From Massilia mucilaginosa (GTDB lineage: Bacteria; Pseudomonadota; Gammaproteobacteria; Burkholderiales; Burkholderiaceae_D): 64,000 bases of DNA. The position numbers and the translations under genes were made by a program. Each line of letters opens with the position of its first letter. Position 1 is the stretch's first letter. The notes beneath the pieces are model-generated. The model was not told the origin of the DNA. It saw only the letters and a list, made by a program, of their open reading frames with translations, and ran no database searches. The DNA lies in contig NZ_WHJH01000040.1 of the NCBI RefSeq assembly GCF_011682145.1, positions 1 to 64,000 on the forward strand, read 5' to 3'. Below, one piece after another: positions 1 through 8,454 of this stretch.

Positions 1-2
1 CG

Positions 3-149
3 AACAAGAGTGACCGGCTCAGCCGATGGGCGCTTGCGCTGCAAGCGCGGGTCGGCTATGGAAAAGCGGTCGTCGCCATCGCCGCGAAGAACGCTCGTCT
101 CGCCTGGGCCGTGCTTGCCAGGGGAGAACAGTTCAGGCCGCTCACCTGA
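3..149 (+). CDS. IS110-family transposase, C-terminal end (partial)
   Basis: This open frame enters from the left edge and ends with TGA at 147-149, so only the last 48 residues are visible. They contain the pattern GKAVVAIAAKNARLAWAVLA, which is the typical C-terminal tail of IS110-family DEDD/serine transposases (a GxAxVAxAxKxARxxWAxL pattern). The enzyme catalyses insertion of the element guided by an element-encoded RNA, as shown for the IS110 and IS1111 groups. The catalytic domains lie outside the window. Other frames here are also open for 70-130 codons but resemble nothing. The family call is from memory of the motif. Confidence 0.75.
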   Translation, partial: NKSDRLSRWALALQARVGYGKAVVAIAAKNARLAWAVLARGEQFRPLT

Positions 150-580
150 CTGTGGGGGGAAGCATGTCGTCCGGCCGGCTGACGGCCGGACCCGCCCGTT
201 GGGCGGGCCAGCGACAGCATGCTTCCCGATACGTTAGCAACTGAGCACACGGGGAAAACCCGTCGGCAGGAAAACACAAGGGGAGCAAGCTGTTTCCCCG
301 TAAGAAACGGAAAGGAACATTCTTCGAGTCTGCAATGCATGATGAGGTAACGGTTTGACCGGGTGGAGCATACCTGTAGTCTGACGGGACAGAAACCAAG
401 TCCGACGAATGAACGAGGTCCTCCACGCGCGTCTGTCATCATGGTCCGAGCCGTGCAAGATACCCGTGCTCGAGATAACCGTTTGTAGTACCGCAGGCCG
501 ACCTTCCGTCTTGCCAGGCAAACTCAAGAACATCCTCGAAAAATCAATTGAAAAACACCTTGAATTTGTTGGGAAGCCCT
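150..580 (+). mobile_element. Non-coding right end of the IS110-family element (boundary uncertain)
   Basis: About 430 bases follow the transposase stop without any convincing gene. IS110-family elements carry long non-coding ends, one of which encodes the bridge/seek RNA; in the IS1111 group that end lies downstream of the transposase. The segment starts with a strong branched stem structure (157-227). The true right end cannot be fixed without a second copy; I place it just before the direct repeat at 585, which is a guess. Confidence 0.45.
157..227 (+). other. Predicted three-way-junction structure behind the transposase
   Basis: Three nested inverted repeats are visible. The outer stem pairs gggaagcatg (157-166) with catgcttccc (218-227). 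Inside it, tccggcc (170-176) pairs with ggccgga (184-190), and cccgccc (191-197) pairs with gggcggg (201-207). Together they form a compact cloverleaf-like fold directly after the transposase stop. It could be part of the guide RNA of the element, a terminator, or a recombination-end structure. The pairing is seen directly; the function is inferred. Confidence 0.55.
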
Positions 581-584
581 TGTA

Positions 585-652
585 GTCAGACCTGACACCG
601 GCGGGGATACTGCCGAGGCCGTGTCCGAATGTCAGACCTGACACCGGCGGGG
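585..652. repeat. Two copies of a 22-bp direct repeat
   Basis: Positions 585-606 and 631-652 are identical over 22 bases and carry the core cagacctgacaccgg. The copies sit 46 bp apart between the IS end and the clpA terminator. The core resembles the gtctgaccccgg repeats at 10,520-10,608, which suggests a dispersed repeat family of this genome. Confidence 0.7.
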
Positions 653-657
653 GGCAT

Positions 658-688
658 AAAAAAACCCGCATCGTGTGCGGGCTTTTTT
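658..688 (-). terminator. Rho-independent terminator of clpS-clpA
   Basis: A hairpin with arms cccgca and tgcggg is flanked by an A run on the left and a T run on the right, so it can act in both directions. It begins 15 bp downstream of the clpA stop codon. Confidence 0.85.
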
Positions 689-702
689 GTTGTTGCCGGT
701 GC

Positions 703-3003
703 TTATTCGATTTCGACCGTTTCCGGTGCCGCCGGTGGAGGCGCAGCGTCGGACTCGGGGAATTCGAGCGTGACCGCATCTTTGTCGTCCATGTCGACCG
801 TGACCCGGCCGCCACTGACCAGACGGCCGAACAGCAGTTCGTCGGCCAGCGCCTTGCGGATCATGTCCTGGATCAGGCGCGCCATCGGCCGCGCTCCCAT
901 CTGCGGATCGAATCCTTTCTTCGCGAGGAACTTGCGCAGTTTCTCGGTGAAGATGGCTTCGACCTTCTTCTCGTGCAGCTGTTCTTCGAGCTGCATGAGG
1001 AACTTGTCGACCACGCGCAGGATGATTTCTTCGTCCAGTGCGCGGAAGCTGATGGTGGCGTCGATCCGGTTGCGGAACTCCGGCGTGAACATGCGCTTGA
1101 TGTCGGCCATCTCGTCGCCCGCCGCCTTGGAGTCGGTAAAGCCCATCGAGCGCTTGGTCAGGCTCTCGGCGCCGGCATTGGTCGTCATGATGATGATCAC
1201 GTTGCGGAAGTCCGCCTTGCGGCCGTTGTTGTCGGTCAGGGTGCCATGGTCCATCACCTGCAGCAGGATATTGAAAATATCCGGATGCGCTTTTTCGATC
1301 TCGTCGAGCAGCAGCACCGCGTGCGGCTTCTTGGTGATGGCTTCGGTCAGCAATCCACCCTGGTCGAATCCGACGTAGCCCGGCGGCGCGCCAATCAGGC
1401 GGCTGACGGCGTGGCGTTCCATGTACTCCGACATGTCGAAGCGAATCAGCTCGATGCCGAGGATGAAGGCCAGCTGCTTGGCCACCTCGGTCTTGCCGAC
1501 GCCGGTCGGACCGGAGAACAGGAAGGACCCGATCGGCTTGTCGGTCTTGCCCAAACCGGCGCGCGCCATCTTGATCGCCGACGACAGCGCATCGATCGCA
1601 GGCTCCTGGCCGAACACGACGTTGCGCAGGTCGCGGTCGATGGTCTGGAGCTTGCTGCGGTCGTCCTGGTTGACGGTTTGCGGCGGGATGCGCGCGATCT
1701 TGGCAATGATGTCCTCGATCTCGGTCTTGCCGATGGTTTTCTTCTGCTTCGACTTCGGCAAGATCCGTTGCGCCGCGCCGGCTTCGTCGATGACGTCGAT
1801 CGCCTTGTCGGGCAGATGGCGGTCGTTGATGAAGCGCGCCGCCAGTTCGGCCGCCGTCGACAGCGCCGACGACGAATACTTCACGCCGTGGTGCTCTTCG
1901 AAGCGCGACTTGAGGCCGCGCAGGATCTGGATGGTCTGTTCGACGGTCGGCTCGTTGACGTCCACTTTCTGGAAGCGGCGCGACAGGGCGTGGTCTTTTT
2001 CGAACACGCCGCGGAACTCGGTGTAGGTGGTCGCGCCGATGCACTTGAGCTGGCCGTTGGCGAGCGCAGGTTTCAGCAGGTTGGACGCGTCGAGCGTGCC
2101 GCCGGACGCCGAGCCGGCGCCGATGATGGTGTGGATCTCGTCGATGAACAGGATGCCGTGCGGGGTTTCCTTGAGCTGCTTGAGGACCGCTTTGAGGCGC
2201 TGTTCGAAGTCGCCACGGTACTTGGTGCCAGCCAGCAGGGCCCCCATGTCGAGCGAATACACAATGGCATTCTGCAGGATTTCGGGCACTTCTTCCTGCG
2301 TGATGCGCCAGGCCAGGCCCTCGGCGATCGCGGTCTTGCCGACCCCGGCTTCACCGACGAGCAGCGGATTGTTCTTGCGGCGGCGGCACAGGATCTGGAT
2401 CACGCGGTCGACTTCGTCCTCGCGCCCGATCAGGGGATCGATCTTGCCTTCGGCGGCGGCCTTGTTCAGGTTCTGCGTGAACTGGTCGAGCGGGCTTTCC
2501 TTGGCCTGGCCTTCGACTTGCGCTTCTTCCACGCCTTCGGACGTTTTTTGCGAGTCGACCTGCTGGTCCTTGCGCACGCCATGCGAAATGAAGTTGACCA
2601 CGTCGAGGCGGGTCACGCCCTGCTGATGCAGGTAGTAGACCGCGTGCGAGTCTTTTTCGCCGAAGATCGCCACCAGCACGTTGGCGCCGGTGACTTCCTT
2701 CTTGCCATTCGAGGCGGATTGAACGTGCATGATGGCACGCTGGATCACACGCTGGAAACCAAGCGTCGGCTGCGTGTCGACCTCGCCCGTGCCAGGCACG
2801 GTCGGGGTGTTGTCGCCGATGAAATTGGTCAGCGTCTTGCGCAGGTCTTCAATGTTGACAGCACAGGCGCGCAGGACTTCCGCGGCCGATGGGTTGTCCA
2901 GAAGCGCCAGCAGCAAATGCTCAACGGTGATGAATTCATGCCGTGCTTGCCGAGCTTCGACAAAGGCCATGTGTAAAGAGACTTCCAATTCCTGCGCAAT
3001 CAT
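703..3003 (-). CDS. clpA: ATP-dependent Clp protease ATP-binding subunit ClpA
   Basis: Hsp100 unfoldase that feeds substrates to ClpP and takes N-degron substrates from ClpS. The product has 766 residues, close to E. coli ClpA (758). It has an N-terminal Clp repeat domain (about 1-140), a first AAA+ domain with Walker A GEAGVGKT at 217-224, and a second with GPTGVGKT at 498-505. The frame is open further upstream, but the start at 3003 is preferred because GGAGGA precedes it and the product then begins [14 protein letters not shown] as in the family. The start overlaps the clpS stop by four bases (ATGA), so translation is probably coupled. clpP is not in the window. Confidence 0.97.
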   Translation of the reverse strand: MIAQELEVSLHMAFVEARQARHEFITVEHLLLALLDNPSAAEVLRACAVNIEDLRKTLTNFIGDNTPTVPGTGEVDTQPTLGFQRVIQRAIMHVQSASNGKKEVTGANVLVAIFGEKDSHAVYYLHQQGVTRLDVVNFISHGVRKDQQVDSQKTSEGVEEAQVEGQAKESPLDQFTQNLNKAAAEGKIDPLIGREDEVDRVIQILCRRRKNNPLLVGEAGVGKTAIAEGLAWRITQEEVPEILQNAIVYSLDMGALLAGTKYRGDFEQRLKAVLKQLKETPHGILFIDEIHTIIGAGSASGGTLDASNLLKPALANGQLKCIGATTYTEFRGVFEKDHALSRRFQKVDVNEPTVEQTIQILRGLKSRFEEHHGVKYSSSALSTAAELAARFINDRHLPDKAIDVIDEAGAAQRILPKSKQKKTIGKTEIEDIIAKIARIPPQTVNQDDRSKLQTIDRDLRNVVFGQEPAIDALSSAIKMARAGLGKTDKPIGSFLFSGPTGVGKTEVAKQLAFILGIELIRFDMSEYMERHAVSRLIGAPPGYVGFDQGGLLTEAITKKPHAVLLLDEIEKAHPDIFNILLQVMDHGTLTDNNGRKADFRNVIIIMTTNAGAESLTKRSMGFTDSKAAGDEMADIKRMFTPEFRNRIDATISFRALDEEIILRVVDKFLMQLEEQLHEKKVEAIFTEKLRKFLAKKGFDPQMGARPMARLIQDMIRKALADELLFGRLVSGGRVTVDMDDKDAVTLEFPESDAAPPPAAPETVEIE

Positions 3004-3302
3004 ACTTCCTCCATCACGCACTGCAGGGGGTGCCCCGCCTTGCGCGCATGCGTTAATACAAACTCCACTTTGGTACACGCTATATCTTTGGAAAACACGC
3101 CACACACTCCCTTGCCATGACGATGGACGGACAGCATGATCTGCGTGGCCGTCTCTCGGTCTTTGTTGAAGTATTCCTGGATGACGGCGACCACAAACTC
3201 CATGGGCGTGTAGTCATCGTTCAGTAGTGCTACCTGGTACAGCGGCGGCGGCTTGACCGTCTGCCGCTCCAGCAGTTGTTCGGTATCTTGCTTAGTGGCC
3301 AT
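3000..3302 (-). CDS. clpS: ATP-dependent Clp protease adaptor ClpS
   Basis: Adaptor of 100 residues that binds N-terminal destabilising residues and delivers those proteins to ClpAP. The family core is clear: [20 protein letters not shown] followed by a helix ending in the [16 protein letters not shown] segment, where the His contributes to the N-degron pocket. It is the first gene of the clpS-clpA operon, and its stop codon overlaps the clpA start. It diverges from the cold-shock gene on the other strand. Confidence 0.97.
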   Translation of the reverse strand: MATKQDTEQLLERQTVKPPPLYQVALLNDDYTPMEFVVAVIQEYFNKDRETATQIMLSVHRHGKGVCGVFSKDIACTKVEFVLTHARKAGHPLQCVMEEV

Positions 3303-3623
3303 AACGCTTATTCTAATGCTTTCGACGATGATGCTATGGGTAAATATCAGGGCATGTACATTTGTTTTCCATCTTACGCGTTTTCCGATCTATGCGCAGA
3401 TGGGACCCCAATTCGGTAAATCAAGAGTTGCTTTTTCGCAGAGTGTGAGGAATTTGGCAATTCCGATGCAAAAGCGCTTGACTTGAATATTTTTTCAACC
3501 AACAATGCGGTTATCGACTTGTACTTATGTACTTGTTGATAAGAAGTGAGCAGGCTGAGGAGGGGGCAGAAGCTTCTTGCTTTTATGGCTCGTGTGATTG
3601 GTTATAATTTTGAAAGTTCTTTT
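3303..3623. promoter_or_regulatory. Divergent control region between clpS and the cold-shock gene
   Basis: This 321-bp region has no gene and is clearly more AT-rich than its surroundings. It must hold the promoters of clpS (leftward) and of the cold-shock gene (rightward). A good plus-strand candidate is TTGACT at 3478-3483, a 17-bp spacer, and AACAAT at 3501-3506. That would give the cold-shock mRNA a leader of about 110 nt, in line with the long, cold-responsive leaders of cspA-type genes. I found no convincing -35/-10 pair for clpS. Confidence 0.5.
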
Positions 3624-3827
3624 ATGGCAACAGGTACAGTTAAGTGGTTCAATGATTCCAAAGGTTTTGGCTTCATCACTCCAGATGACGGCGGCGAAGA
3701 TCTGTTCGCGCACTTCTCCGCAATCAACATGAACGGTTTCAAGACCCTCAAAGAAGGTCAAAAAGTTCAATTCGAAGTCACGCAAGGCCCTAAAGGCAAG
3801 CAAGCTTCCAACATCCAGGCTGCTTAA
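3624..3827 (+). CDS. cspA: CspA-family cold-shock protein
   Basis: Small single-domain nucleic-acid chaperone of 67 residues with an OB-fold cold-shock domain. RNP1 (KGFGFI) and RNP2 (DLFAHF, the family form of VFVHF) are both present. It binds single-stranded RNA/DNA and melts RNA structure in the cold. The start at 3624 gives the universal [10 protein letters not shown] beginning; an upstream in-frame ATG at 3585 would add 13 unrelated residues. A strong terminator follows. The symbol is generic, because such genomes carry several csp paralogues. Confidence 0.95.
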   Translation: MATGTVKWFNDSKGFGFITPDDGGEDLFAHFSAINMNGFKTLKEGQKVQFEVTQGPKGKQASNIQAA

Positions 3828-3841
3828 GCAATCACCGATGT

Positions 3842-3873
3842 AAAAAACCCCGCTTTCGAGCGGGGTTTTTTTA
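3842..3873 (+). terminator. Rho-independent terminator of the cold-shock gene
   Basis: A 7-bp GC-rich stem (ccccgct / agcgggg) with a stable TTCG tetraloop is followed by seven T residues. It begins 15 bp after the cold-shock stop codon. Confidence 0.93.
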
Positions 3874-3890
3874 TCTCCGCTACACACTCC

Positions 3891-4382
3891 ATGACGATCA
3901 TCTTACAGCTTCTCAGCCTTGCCGACCTGCGCACGCTTGCCGCATCGCGCGTTCCACGCCACCTCACCGGCCAGGCCGCCCCCGGCGCCCTGCCGCCCGC
4001 GTTTGTCGCGCAGCGCGCGCTCGAGCTCATCGAGGCCGGCAAGAGCCCCGCCTGGTGCGCCACCTTCGTCATGCTGCGCGTGAGCGACCAGATGGTGGTC
4101 GGCGCCTGCGGCTTCAAGGATGAACCGCGCGACGGCCAGGTCGAGATCGGCTACGCCGTCTCGCCCGACTGGCGCGGGCAAGGCATCGCCACCGACGCCG
4201 TGGCCGAACTGGCGCGCATCGCGTTTGCCGGCGGCACGGTCGAGCGCGTACTGGCACAGATCGCGCCCGACAATACCGCGTCGCTGCGCGTGGCCGGCAA
4301 GCTCGGCTTCGAGGCCGGCGCCACGCTGCGCGACGCCGAGGGCGACGAACTGGTGCAGTGGGTGCTGCGCAAACCGGCCTGA
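3891..4382 (+). CDS. GNAT-family N-acetyltransferase (RimJ/RimL-like)
   Basis: Predicted acetyl-CoA-dependent N-acetyltransferase of 163 residues; the substrate is unknown. The acetyl-CoA-binding motif A is visible as VSPDWRGQGIATDAVAELAR (about 89-108), preceded by the EIGYAV strand and followed by the NTASLRVAGKLGFE segment that is typical of RimJ/RimL-type enzymes. No clear ribosome binding site precedes the ATG at 3891. Its stop codon abuts the stop codon of the convergent GST gene with no spacer. It could modify a ribosomal protein, an amino acid or an antibiotic. Confidence 0.85.
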   Translation: MTIILQLLSLADLRTLAASRVPRHLTGQAAPGALPPAFVAQRALELIEAGKSPAWCATFVMLRVSDQMVVGACGFKDEPRDGQVEIGYAVSPDWRGQGIATDAVAELARIAFAGGTVERVLAQIAPDNTASLRVAGKLGFEAGATLRDAEGDELVQWVLRKPA

Positions 4383-5021
4383 TCAGGCTCGCTCGAACAC
4401 GGCCATCTGGTCGCGCAGCGCTTTCCGGAACGCCGGACGGGCTTCGCAGCGCGCCTGGTAGGCCTTGAGGGTCGGATAGCCGTCGATGATGGCGGTGTGA
4501 CGCAGCAGGCGCAGCACCGTGGTCATCATCAGGTCGCCCGCGCTGAAGGCGCCGTCGAGATAGTCGCGCTCGCCGAGCCACGCGGCCAGCTGATCGAGGC
4601 GCTTGTGGACCGCGTCGAGCGCGCCGGGACGACGCAGCCTGGCCCACTCCTCGGCACCGTAAAGCAGGTCGATCGCGGCCAGCTGCTGGAGCGGCACCTC
4701 GACCGTGTTGAGCGCCGCGAAAATCCAGCCGGTGGCGCGCGCCCTGCCCGCCTCCTCCCTGGGAAACAGGGCCCCGCTGCGCTGCGCGATATGCAGCACC
4801 ATGGCGCCCGATTCGAACAGGGTCAGGTCGCCATCCTGCATCATCGGCACCTGCCCGAACGGCTGCAGCGCGAGGTACTCCGGCGACGCCTGGTCCGGCG
4901 GACCGATCAGGCGCACCGCGTACAGTTCGCCCGCCTCTTCAAGCGCCCAGCGCACCCGCAAGTCGCGTACCAGGCCCTGGGCGAAGGGAGGAACGTACTG
5001 AAAAGCACTGATGGTCAGCAT
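4383..5021 (-). CDS. Glutathione S-transferase family protein
   Basis: Cytosolic GST-like protein of 212 residues. The N-terminal thioredoxin-like domain (1-80) carries the glutathione-site pattern PFGQVPMMQDGDLTLFESGA, with the cis-Pro of the QVPM motif and the ES pair that contacts the gamma-glutamyl group. The C-terminal part is the all-helical domain with the SAGDLMMTTVLR helix cap. Physiological substrate unknown; roles in detoxification or thiol redox chemistry are usual. It is monocistronic and convergent with the GNAT gene. Confidence 0.9.
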   Translation of the reverse strand: MLTISAFQYVPPFAQGLVRDLRVRWALEEAGELYAVRLIGPPDQASPEYLALQPFGQVPMMQDGDLTLFESGAMVLHIAQRSGALFPREEAGRARATGWIFAALNTVEVPLQQLAAIDLLYGAEEWARLRRPGALDAVHKRLDQLAAWLGERDYLDGAFSAGDLMMTTVLRLLRHTAIIDGYPTLKAYQARCEARPAFRKALRDQMAVFERA

Positions 5022-5073
5022 GGCGGCAATCTCCTGAAGTTGTAATTGATCAGGATCATAAACCGCTTCGGGC

Positions 5074-5112
5074 TGTCAGGCGCGCCGTCACGCGCACGCG
5101 GCGCGCCTGACA
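5074..5112 (-). terminator. 14-bp hairpin behind the protease gene
   Basis: A perfect 14-bp inverted repeat (5074-5087 and 5099-5112) with an 11-nt loop lies 6 bp beyond the stop codon of the S8 protease gene. There is no T run, so it is either an atypical terminator or an mRNA-stabilising 3' hairpin. Confidence 0.5.
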
Positions 5113-5118
5113 TGCTGC

Positions 5119-7176
5119 TTACAGGGCGTCGATTCCCAGCGTCATGTACGTTTCGGGCGCGCCCGGCGCATTCCGATTGACGCAAACGACATTCCAGTAG
5201 TACTCGCCGCCGCTTCCCAGTTTCAGCGGCGCCCAGCGCAGCGAGGTGGGCGCGTTCTTGTTCTCGTACCAGGTGGTGAAGAATTCCACCGGCAGGCGGC
5301 TGTAAGCCGTTACCGCGCATGAGGTCGCATTTGTGGCCTGATACGCCACCGTCACGGCGGTGTTCGCCGGCAAGGTGGCAGAGCCATCATTCGGCACCCC
5401 ATTGATGCTGAAAGCGATGACCGGCTCCAGCCCGCGCGCCACCCGCGCCGAGGCGCTGGCGCTATTGCTCTCGCCGTTGGCGGAACGGCAGTCGACATCC
5501 CAGCGGTGCAAGCCCGGATTGCGCGGCGCGCTGCCCCAGTTGAAGGAGGTCGGACCGGCCAGCTTCTGCTCGACCAGGTTGCCGTCGACGTAGGCCCGCA
5601 TGTCGCAGCTTTGCGCACCGACCGCGTCGTAGCTCAGATCGAATGCGGTGGCGGTGGTCAGCACCGGATTGGGCGCCACGCCGAGCGCGGGCGGGGTGGC
5701 GCTGGAACGCTGGCCGCCGAGCTTGAATTCGACCGTCGGCTTGGCCTTGTGCGCGGCGCCGGCGATGCTGGCCACCCGCAGCGGGATGCCCTGGGTGAGC
5801 GCACCGCCGCTGACCAGGCGCGCGCGGATGGCGTTTTCCACCTCGCCCGGCGTGCGCAGGGTGGGCGTGGTTTCGATCAGGCGCGCCGCCAGCGCGCTCA
5901 CGTGCGGCGCCGCCCACGAGGTGCCGGAACTGACCACATAGGTCGAGGCGTAGCTGTTCATCCAGGTCGACCTGACGTTCTTGCCAGGCGCCCAGGCATC
6001 GACGCAGGCGCCGAAGTTCGACCCCATCTCGGTCACGCCCTTGGGGTCGAGCGGCGCAAAGGCACCGCTGCCGTTCAGGGGCTGGGCCGGCTGGCCGTTG
6101 CTGTCGATCGCGCCGACCACCAGCGCGCCGTCGGACGGCAGCTTGTCGTTGAAGCTGTAGAAGCAGGCGTCGCTGTAGCGGTTGCCGGCCGACTGCACGA
6201 AGACCGCGCCGCGATAGCCGCTGGCATTGTCAGGCGTGATCAGGGCGCGCACGCTTTTCTGGAAAGCGGCGACCAGGGGCATGCGGTCGGGTGTCAGATT
6301 GACCATCTGGAAGTTGCTCGACAGATTAACCACACCCATGCGTCCCTCGGCCAGGATGCGGCGCTTGGCTTCGTCCAGGGCCGCGATCACATTCGCAAAA
6401 CTGTTGCTGCCCACCGCGCAGGTAGGGTCGCCGTAGGCCAGCGAGACCAGTTTCGCGCCGGCGTTGACCCCGGTGACGCCGGCGTTGTCGTTTTTGGCTG
6501 CGATGATGCCGGCCACGAAGGTCGCATGCGGATACTTGCCGATTGCGCAAGCGCCAGGCGCGTTCCAGCGCGCGCTGACCGGCACGTCCACATGGTTGGC
6601 GATGCCGCTGTCGATCACATACACGGTGGCGGCGCCGCTACTGGCCGCGCTGCCGCCGACCGCCTGCACACCCCACGGCAAAGTGCTGGCGCCGACCTGC
6701 ACGTCGCTCCACACGGCGCTGGCGCTGGCCTCGGCCTGGATGTCCGGCGACACCGACTTGATGCGCGGATCGCGCCTGAGCGCGCTCACCTGCTGTTCGG
6801 TCAGGTAGGCGGCAAAGCCCTGCAGGGTGTGGCTGTAGGCATGGGTGGCGGTAAGCCGGTGCGCGGCTTCGACCTCGTGCAGCAGGCGCATCACTTTGCC
6901 GTCGTGGTCGGCGCCGAAGCGCGGGTCGCCGAGCGCCTTGGCCGAATACCGCTGCGCGGCCGTGTCGGCGAACAGGACGATGTAACGGATGGTACCGGCT
7001 TCGTTGCGGATCGGCGCCTGCAGCGCTGGCGGGGCCTGGCGCAGGGCCGCGGCGCCAGCCGGCAGGCCCGGCGCGGCGGCGCCGTTCTGCGCACCGGCGC
7101 CGCCCGCCAACGCCGTGGCGCCGAACAGGCCGCCGGCCACGATTGCACACACACGTTTGCCAATTGCTCTTGTCAT
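5119..7176 (-). CDS. Secreted subtilisin-like serine protease (S8 family, proteinase K-like)
   Basis: Predicted extracellular protease of 685 residues. Order: signal peptide (about 1-29), an I9-type propeptide with the RYIVLFAD strand and a GFAAYLTEQQ segment, then the catalytic domain with Asp189 (YVIDSG), His217 (YPHATFVAG), oxyanion Asn332 (SAGN) and Ser420 (SSGTSWAAPH). About 200 C-terminal residues form two beta-rich Ig-like modules. The start at 7176 is chosen over an in-frame start 30 bp upstream because AAGGAAG precedes it and it opens directly into the signal peptide. The His motif is HAT instead of the usual HGT. Substrate unknown; nutrient scavenging is a likely role. Confidence 0.92.
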   Translation of the reverse strand: MTRAIGKRVCAIVAGGLFGATALAGGAGAQNGAAAPGLPAGAAALRQAPPALQAPIRNEAGTIRYIVLFADTAAQRYSAKALGDPRFGADHDGKVMRLLHEVEAAHRLTATHAYSHTLQGFAAYLTEQQVSALRRDPRIKSVSPDIQAEASASAVWSDVQVGASTLPWGVQAVGGSAASSGAATVYVIDSGIANHVDVPVSARWNAPGACAIGKYPHATFVAGIIAAKNDNAGVTGVNAGAKLVSLAYGDPTCAVGSNSFANVIAALDEAKRRILAEGRMGVVNLSSNFQMVNLTPDRMPLVAAFQKSVRALITPDNASGYRGAVFVQSAGNRYSDACFYSFNDKLPSDGALVVGAIDSNGQPAQPLNGSGAFAPLDPKGVTEMGSNFGACVDAWAPGKNVRSTWMNSYASTYVVSSGTSWAAPHVSALAARLIETTPTLRTPGEVENAIRARLVSGGALTQGIPLRVASIAGAAHKAKPTVEFKLGGQRSSATPPALGVAPNPVLTTATAFDLSYDAVGAQSCDMRAYVDGNLVEQKLAGPTSFNWGSAPRNPGLHRWDVDCRSANGESNSASASARVARGLEPVIAFSINGVPNDGSATLPANTAVTVAYQATNATSCAVTAYSRLPVEFFTTWYENKNAPTSLRWAPLKLGSGGEYYWNVVCVNRNAPGAPETYMTLGIDAL

Positions 7177-7592
7177 TTTCTTCCTTGTATTGGTTAGCCC
7201 ATCCACGGATGTGAATATGCAGAATGCGTTGCATAAATATCAACAGCGCGAGCAAGTGTAACGTAAATACTGGTTACATATTCTTAACATTTTTGACATT
7301 AATTATCGCTCTGGAAGCAAGGATGGCGATGCCATGCGCGGGGCATGACGAGACTCATGAGGACTGCATCGGGATGGGTTTTCTAGACTACAAAAATTGC
7401 CGCGAAAGAAAGCAGGCCGGCTTGCCTTGCGCCGGAATACGGAAGCAAAAGGGCGATATCCGGCACTGCCGGGCGCGGCGCAGCATCATGGCGCGATACC
7501 GACAGCACCGCGTGGCAGTACCGGGAGCATGCCAACTTTACATCGTCGCCGTGCGTGCAACACTGCCTTCCCGACCCGCACAGGAGACCTTC
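7177..7592. promoter_or_regulatory. Divergent intergenic region between the protease and the sterol-desaturase-family gene
   Basis: About 415 bp hold the promoters of both flanking genes. The stretch 7190-7310 is AT-rich. A reading frame is open from 7224 in phase with the downstream gene, but its translation is not protein-like and there is a strong ribosome binding site at 7582. I see no RNA gene or repeat here. Confidence 0.4.
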
Positions 7593-8318
7593 ATGCTACC
7601 CCTTATCCTCGCCGTGTTCGCGGCCTGTTTTGTCCTCGAACGCGTCATCCCCGGCTGGACCTTGCCGAAAATTCGCACCTGGCCGTTGCGGGTGCTGCTG
7701 ATTAACGCGGCCCAGCTGGGCATCGTGGTGCTGGCCGGGATCAGCTGGGAACGCTGGCTGTCGGCCGTGTCCGTGTTCCAGTTGTCGCATTACCTGAACC
7801 CGGTCGCGGGCGGGCTACTGGCCTATTTCATCGCCACCTTCGTGTTTTACTGGTGGCACCGCTGGCGCCATGAAGTCGACTGGCTGTGGCTGCATTTCCA
7901 CCAGATTCACCATAGTCCGCGCCGCATCGAGGTGATTACCTCGTTCTATAAACATCCGGGGGAAATGCTGGTGAACTCGATCATCGGCAGCCTGCTGGTG
8001 TACACCTTGCTGGGACTGTCGCCGGAGGCGGGCGCGTATTACACGCTGTGCACGGCGCTGGGGGAATTCTTTTATCACACCAGCGTGCGCACGCCGCGCT
8101 GGATCGGCTATCTCTTCCAGCGTCCGGAAATGCACCGCATTCACCATCAGTACGGACGCCACAAGAATAACTACGGCGATATCGTATGGTGGGACATGCT
8201 GTTCGGGACCTACGAGAATCCTCAGCGCTTCGAGTCCACCTGCGGCTTCGATGCGGACAAGGAAGAGCGCCTGGTCGAGATGCTGATGTACCGGGATGTG
8301 CACCGGGATGCTCCCTGA
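7593..8318 (+). CDS. Sterol desaturase / fatty acid hydroxylase family membrane protein
   Basis: Integral-membrane di-iron oxygenase family member of 241 residues. The histidine clusters of the family are visible: HRWRH (about residues 89-93), HFHQIHH (about 102-108) and a C-terminal HRIHHQYGRHKNN region. The first 80 residues are hydrophobic and should form membrane helices. The start at 7593 is supported by AGGAGA six bases upstream. Members hydroxylate or desaturate lipids such as fatty acids, carotenoids or hopanoids; the substrate here is unknown. It stands alone, facing the protease gene. Confidence 0.88.
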   Translation: MLPLILAVFAACFVLERVIPGWTLPKIRTWPLRVLLINAAQLGIVVLAGISWERWLSAVSVFQLSHYLNPVAGGLLAYFIATFVFYWWHRWRHEVDWLWLHFHQIHHSPRRIEVITSFYKHPGEMLVNSIIGSLLVYTLLGLSPEAGAYYTLCTALGEFFYHTSVRTPRWIGYLFQRPEMHRIHHQYGRHKNNYGDIVWWDMLFGTYENPQRFESTCGFDADKEERLVEMLMYRDVHRDAP

Positions 8319-8383
8319 CGTCATGACGGCCACTGGCCAAGCTTCTTCACGGCCTGCCCGCATGCACCCGCATTCCAGATAAC

Positions 8384-8413
8384 AAAAAACCCCGCTCTCC
8401 TGCGAGAACGGGG
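8384..8413 (-). terminator. Rho-independent terminator of icd
   Basis: The hairpin (arms ccccg and cggggc flanking a paired tctc/gaga section) is preceded on the plus strand by six A residues, which makes a T run for leftward transcription. It lies 42 bp past the icd stop codon. Confidence 0.85.
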
Positions 8414-8454
8414 CTGTGTGCGCCGCGCCTGGGCGCGGCGGCAATCGTCCGCTA

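Noticed and set aside
673-2976. 767-codon open frame antisense to clpA
   Set aside because: It mirrors the GC-rich third positions of clpA, has low-complexity composition and no family resemblance.
3603-3608. TATAAT 15 bp before the cold-shock ATG as promoter
   Set aside because: No -35 at suitable spacing, and it would leave almost no leader; the upstream pair is better.
3585-3623. Earlier in-frame ATG for the cold-shock gene with a purine-rich GAGGAGGGGG stretch upstream
   Set aside because: That stretch is 18 bases from the ATG, and the extra residues are foreign to a family that starts MATGTVKWF.
7224-7592. In-phase extension upstream of the sterol-desaturase-family gene
   Set aside because: The translation is not protein-like and the start at 7593 has a strong ribosome binding site.
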